7,857 bases of DNA from an uncultured Eubacteriales bacterium (GTDB lineage: Bacteria > Bacillota > Clostridia > Oscillospirales > CAG-272), in assembly GCA_900547725.1 (NCBI GenBank), contig URHR01000082.1:1-7857 (forward strand). Reading direction: 5' to 3'. A program made the position numbers and the translations under genes. Shown one piece after another: positions 5,634 to 7,857 of the stretch. Within the stretch, counting starts at the first letter, position 1. Every line of letters starts with the position of its first letter. The notes beneath the pieces were generated by a model. That model was given only the letters and a program-made list of their open reading frames with translations. It had not been told where the DNA came from and did no database searches.

Positions 5634-6982
5634 CTCTGCTCCGCGGCGCGCAGATCGCGCAGGGTGCGGAAGAGAAACGGCAGAGTGAGAAAAAAGGTCA
5701 GAATATCGGCAACCGCCTGCGAGACGCAAAGTCCGGTCAGTCCCCACACACGGGGGAGAAGCAGGACAACGGGAATGAAGCACAGCCCCTGCCGTGCGGC
5801 GGCGATCAGCGCGGCGGGAAAGGCTTTGCCGAGCGCCTGCAGAAGCATATTGGTCACTGCGATGACGCCGTGTAGGAAAAAGACCGCGCACTGCGCGCGG
5901 AGCATCACAGCGCCTACTCGGATGACTTCGGAGTCGGGACGGAACAGCCCGATCAGGCGGGGCGCAAAGATTGCGGTCGGAACAGACAGCGCCGCCATCA
6001 GCGCGGTTGCGAGAATCAGCGCAAAGCGGGAAAGCGACAGCACGCGGTCGGGGCGGTTTGCGCCCTTGTTGAAGCCTGCGGCGGGCATCAGCCCCTGTCC
6101 GACCCCGAGGCAGAAGCTGTAGAGCAGCAGGAACATGCGCGCGTTGACCGACACTGCCGCCGCGGTTGGATCGCCCCACTCCCGCGCCTGACGGAGCAGG
6201 AGCGCCGAAGCGACCCCTGCAAGTCCTTGGCGGAAGAGGGACGGCGAGCCGATTGCGAGCAGGGAGAGAAGCCGGCGCATGGGGCGTTCGCTCTTGCGCG
6301 GGCGCAGAGAGACGCGGGTTTTGCCGCACAGGTAACGTCCGAGAAGCAGGAGAAAGCTGACCGCCTGCGAGATGAGGAGCGCGAGCGCCGCGCCGCCGAC
6401 GCCCATTTCCGCGCGGAAGAGCAGGAGCGGGTCGAGCGCGACGTTGACGAGGTTTCCCGCAACCGTGCCGAGCATGGCAAAACGAACCTGCCCCTCGGCG
6501 CGGAGCAGATTGTTCAGCACAAACACGCCGCACATCAGCGGCGCGGCAGGGAAGAGAAACATGGCATAGGCGCGGGCATATGGGTAGATGCCTTCGGAAG
6601 CGCCGAGGAAGCGGATGATCGGTCCTGTAAAGCACAGCCCGCCCAGCGCCACAAGTCCGCCGAGGGCGAGAGACAGGTAAAAGGCAAGGGCGGCGAAAAA
6701 GCCCGCGCTCCTTCGGTCTCCCGCTCCGAGCGCACGGGAGATCAGGCTTCCCGCACCCGTTCCGAGGGTATAGCCGATTGCCTGGATCAGCGCCATGACC
6801 GCAAACGCGATTCCGACCGCGCCGCTTGCGGCATTACCGAGGCGGGAGATGAACCATGCGTCCAGAATTCCGCAGGCGGCGGAGATCAGCAGGGCGGCGG
6901 TGGCGGGCAGGGACAGCGAGAGGATCAGCCGCGGCGGCGCGGCGGTCAGCATACGGTCGTTTTTTTGAGCGGTCGCGTTCAT
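5624..6982 (-). CDS. MATE-family multidrug/toxic compound exporter
   Basis: This is an integral membrane exporter of 452 residues, the usual size for MATE proteins with 12 helices in two six-helix bundles. They expel cationic drugs or metabolites in exchange for Na+ or H+. Recognisable pieces are the helix 1 segment with GILDAWFISRLG (38-49), GTGAGSLISRALGAGD (74-89), NNLLRAEGQ (157-165), NVALDPLLLF (180-189), then the second-half counterparts FNKGAN (304-309) and MLLQALGK (379-386). A basic cytoplasmic linker (219-238) joins the halves. The order is that of MepA/DinF-like MATE proteins, but the substrate cannot be read. The start at 6982 is supported by AAAGGAAG ending six bases upstream. 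The gene is convergent with the membrane protein gene and divergent from the VanZ-like gene, about 105 bp away. By eye it is more GC-rich than the gene it meets. No convincing promoter was found for it. Confidence 0.95.
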   Translation of the reverse strand: MNATAQKNDRMLTAAPPRLILSLSLPATAALLISAACGILDAWFISRLGNAASGAVGIAFAVMALIQAIGYTLGTGAGSLISRALGAGDRRSAGFFAALAFYLSLALGGLVALGGLCFTGPIIRFLGASEGIYPYARAYAMFLFPAAPLMCGVFVLNNLLRAEGQVRFAMLGTVAGNLVNVALDPLLLFRAEMGVGGAALALLISQAVSFLLLLGRYLCGKTRVSLRPRKSERPMRRLLSLLAIGSPSLFRQGLAGVASALLLRQAREWGDPTAAAVSVNARMFLLLYSFCLGVGQGLMPAAGFNKGANRPDRVLSLSRFALILATALMAALSVPTAIFAPRLIGLFRPDSEVIRVGAVMLRAQCAVFFLHGVIAVTNMLLQALGKAFPAALIAAARQGLCFIPVVLLLPRVWGLTGLCVSQAVADILTFFLTLPFLFRTLRDLRAAEQRKA

Positions 6983-7043
6983 GGCGGACTTCCTTTCATA
7001 GGTTTTTTGTTAGTATGAACCGCGACGGCAAAGTCAGCCGATG

Positions 7044-7059
7044 TATTTTTCGGAAAATA
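7044..7059. promoter_or_regulatory. AT-rich dyad between the MATE and VanZ-like genes
   Basis: TATTTT (7044-7049) and AAAATA (7054-7059) form perfect 6-bp arms around a 4-nt TCGG centre. It lies in the roughly 105-bp divergent intergenic region (6983-7087), where a shared operator would be expected. No -35/-10 pair with good spacing was found on either strand in this region, so the regulatory reading is tentative. Confidence 0.3.
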
Positions 7060-7087
7060 TCGCATTTCATGAGGTGGACAGGTGGAT

Positions 7088-7798
7088 ATGAAGAAACGGT
7101 GGAAGGATTTCCTGCACGCGGACATTGCTGTTCTGTTTCTGTCGGGTGTGCTGCTGGTGCTGTTCGCGGTGTCGGAGTTATACCCGAAACTGGACGACGC
7201 GGCTTTGCCCGGATCCCTCGCTCTGCGATGTCTGCTGTTGGTTCTGATCTGTCTGATCTCCTATCTCGGCGGGATTCTTTACCGCGGGCGGACGGGGGAC
7301 GGGCGCATGATCGGCTGGCTTCTGACCGCGTACTTCATTCTCTACGTGTATCTGCTTCTGTCGCTGACTCTGATGGATGAGACGTTACGTCTTGATCCTG
7401 CGCGCCTTGAAAGCGCGGGGATGAGCCGTCGGGCGTACTACATGAAGTGGTTTGTGAATTTCCGTCCTTTTTACAGCATCCGGATCGTTTACATTCAGGG
7501 GTTTCTGGACGGGCGCATCAATTTCGGTTACATGATATTGAATCTGCTCGGCAATCTTTGCGCGTTCATGCCCATGGCGTTTTTTCTTCCCCATCTTTGG
7601 CGCGCGCAACGGCATTGGTACGTTTTTTTGCCGACGGTCACGCTTCTGGTTGCCGCGGTGGAGGGGACTCAGCTTCTCCTGATGGTCGGTTCTTGCGATA
7701 TAGACGACGTGATCCTAAATGCGGGCGGCGCGTTCCTTTTCTTCCTCTTTCTCAAAATCCCGCCCCTGCGCCGTCTGTGCGACAGGATCTGGGGGTAA
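7088..7798 (+). CDS. VanZ-like membrane protein
   Basis: This is a polytopic membrane protein of 236 residues from the ATG at 7088. An in-frame GTG at 7082 is possible but is only four bases from the AGGTGG site (7072-7077); the ATG is ten bases away and preferred. Hydrophobic segments lie near 12-30, 46-64, 75-96, 146-168, 179-198 and 207-223. The second half carries the VanZ pattern: NLLGN (152-156), AFMPMAFFLP (159-168), then EGTQ (192-195), a Gly, DIDD (204-207) and N211 before the last helix. VanZ itself gives low-level teicoplanin resistance by an unclear route, and most family members are uncharacterised envelope proteins. The central loop (about 98-145), with NFRPFYSI, corresponds to the family's N-x-I/R-PF segment. 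It is transcribed away from the MATE gene and appears to be the last gene before the right-hand repeat. Confidence 0.9.
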   Translation: MKKRWKDFLHADIAVLFLSGVLLVLFAVSELYPKLDDAALPGSLALRCLLLVLICLISYLGGILYRGRTGDGRMIGWLLTAYFILYVYLLLSLTLMDETLRLDPARLESAGMSRRAYYMKWFVNFRPFYSIRIVYIQGFLDGRINFGYMILNLLGNLCAFMPMAFFLPHLWRAQRHWYVFLPTVTLLVAAVEGTQLLLMVGSCDIDDVILNAGGAFLFFLFLKIPPLRRLCDRIWG

Positions 7799-7857
7799 GG
7801 GTAAGACCTTGGGACTCTGTCCCAAACCCTGCTTAGGAAACTTCTTGAAAGAAGTTT
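7799..7857. repeat. Right copy of the two-hairpin repeat, inverted
   Basis: Read on the minus strand, this stretch matches the left-end element (about 16-80) with scattered substitutions and one indel. It holds CTTGGGAC (7808-7815) pairing with GTCCCAAA (7819-7826) around a TCT loop, and a second perfect palindrome with arms AAACTTCTT (7838-7846) and AAGAAGTTT (7849-7857) around a GA centre. The element runs off the window edge. The second hairpin ends in TTT, so it may terminate the VanZ-like transcript if more Ts follow outside. Confidence 0.7.

Noticed and set aside
5571..6635. Long open frame on the minus strand in another frame of the MATE gene (354 codons), plus a 263-codon frame on the opposite strand at 6227-7018
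   Set aside because: Both are rich in Arg/Pro/Ala or Arg/Glu, lack any domain or helix pattern and lie over a complete, well-conserved MATE gene. They follow from its high GC content.
1..7857. CRISPR array, tRNA, rRNA, insertion sequence or phage genes
   Set aside because: No regularly spaced direct repeats, no cloverleaf pattern, and no transposase, integrase or phage-like product was found on either strand.

Overview
The window looks like a chromosomal piece of a moderately GC-rich Gram-positive anaerobe of the Clostridia, probably the Oscillospiraceae or a related gut lineage. That is an inference. It rests on strong AGGAGG-type ribosome binding sites, sigma-A-like promoters with TGn extensions, a Bacillota-style XRE regulator fused to membrane helices, a lipoprotein with a lipobox, and a VanZ-like protein. 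No gene in the window fixes the species.

Layout from left to right. Bases 1-80 are a repeat with two hairpins, the second followed by eight Ts, so it can act as a terminator for something to the left. A consensus promoter then drives a TetR-family regulator (165-812). A second promoter region containing two inverted repeats leads into a compact four-gene operon (906-4730). It encodes an XRE-type DNA-binding protein with six predicted membrane helices, a DUF4097-like beta-solenoid lipoprotein, an ABC ATPase of the DrrA/NatA type, and its ABC-2 permease. The genes are separated by 17 nt, 11 nt and a 4-nt overlap. A third promoter with a leader hairpin drives an unrecognised two-helix membrane protein (4858-5577). 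Its terminator overlaps the 3' end of a convergent MATE-family exporter (5624-6982, minus strand). Divergent from the MATE gene is a VanZ-like membrane protein (7088-7798). The window closes with a diverged, inverted copy of the repeat seen at the left end.

How the genes may work together: all eight products are regulators, transporters or envelope proteins. The central operon reads as one unit in which a membrane-tethered regulator and a surface lipoprotein could sense or respond to envelope conditions, and a DrrAB-like exporter could remove a compound or lipid. The upstream TetR protein is a candidate repressor of this operon, of itself, or of both. The MATE exporter and VanZ-like protein add two further functions often linked to drug or glycopeptide tolerance. 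The coordinated role is inference; the family assignments are read from motifs. No RNA genes, CRISPR arrays, transposases, integrases or phage genes were seen, and no gene-free stretch exceeds 300 bases.
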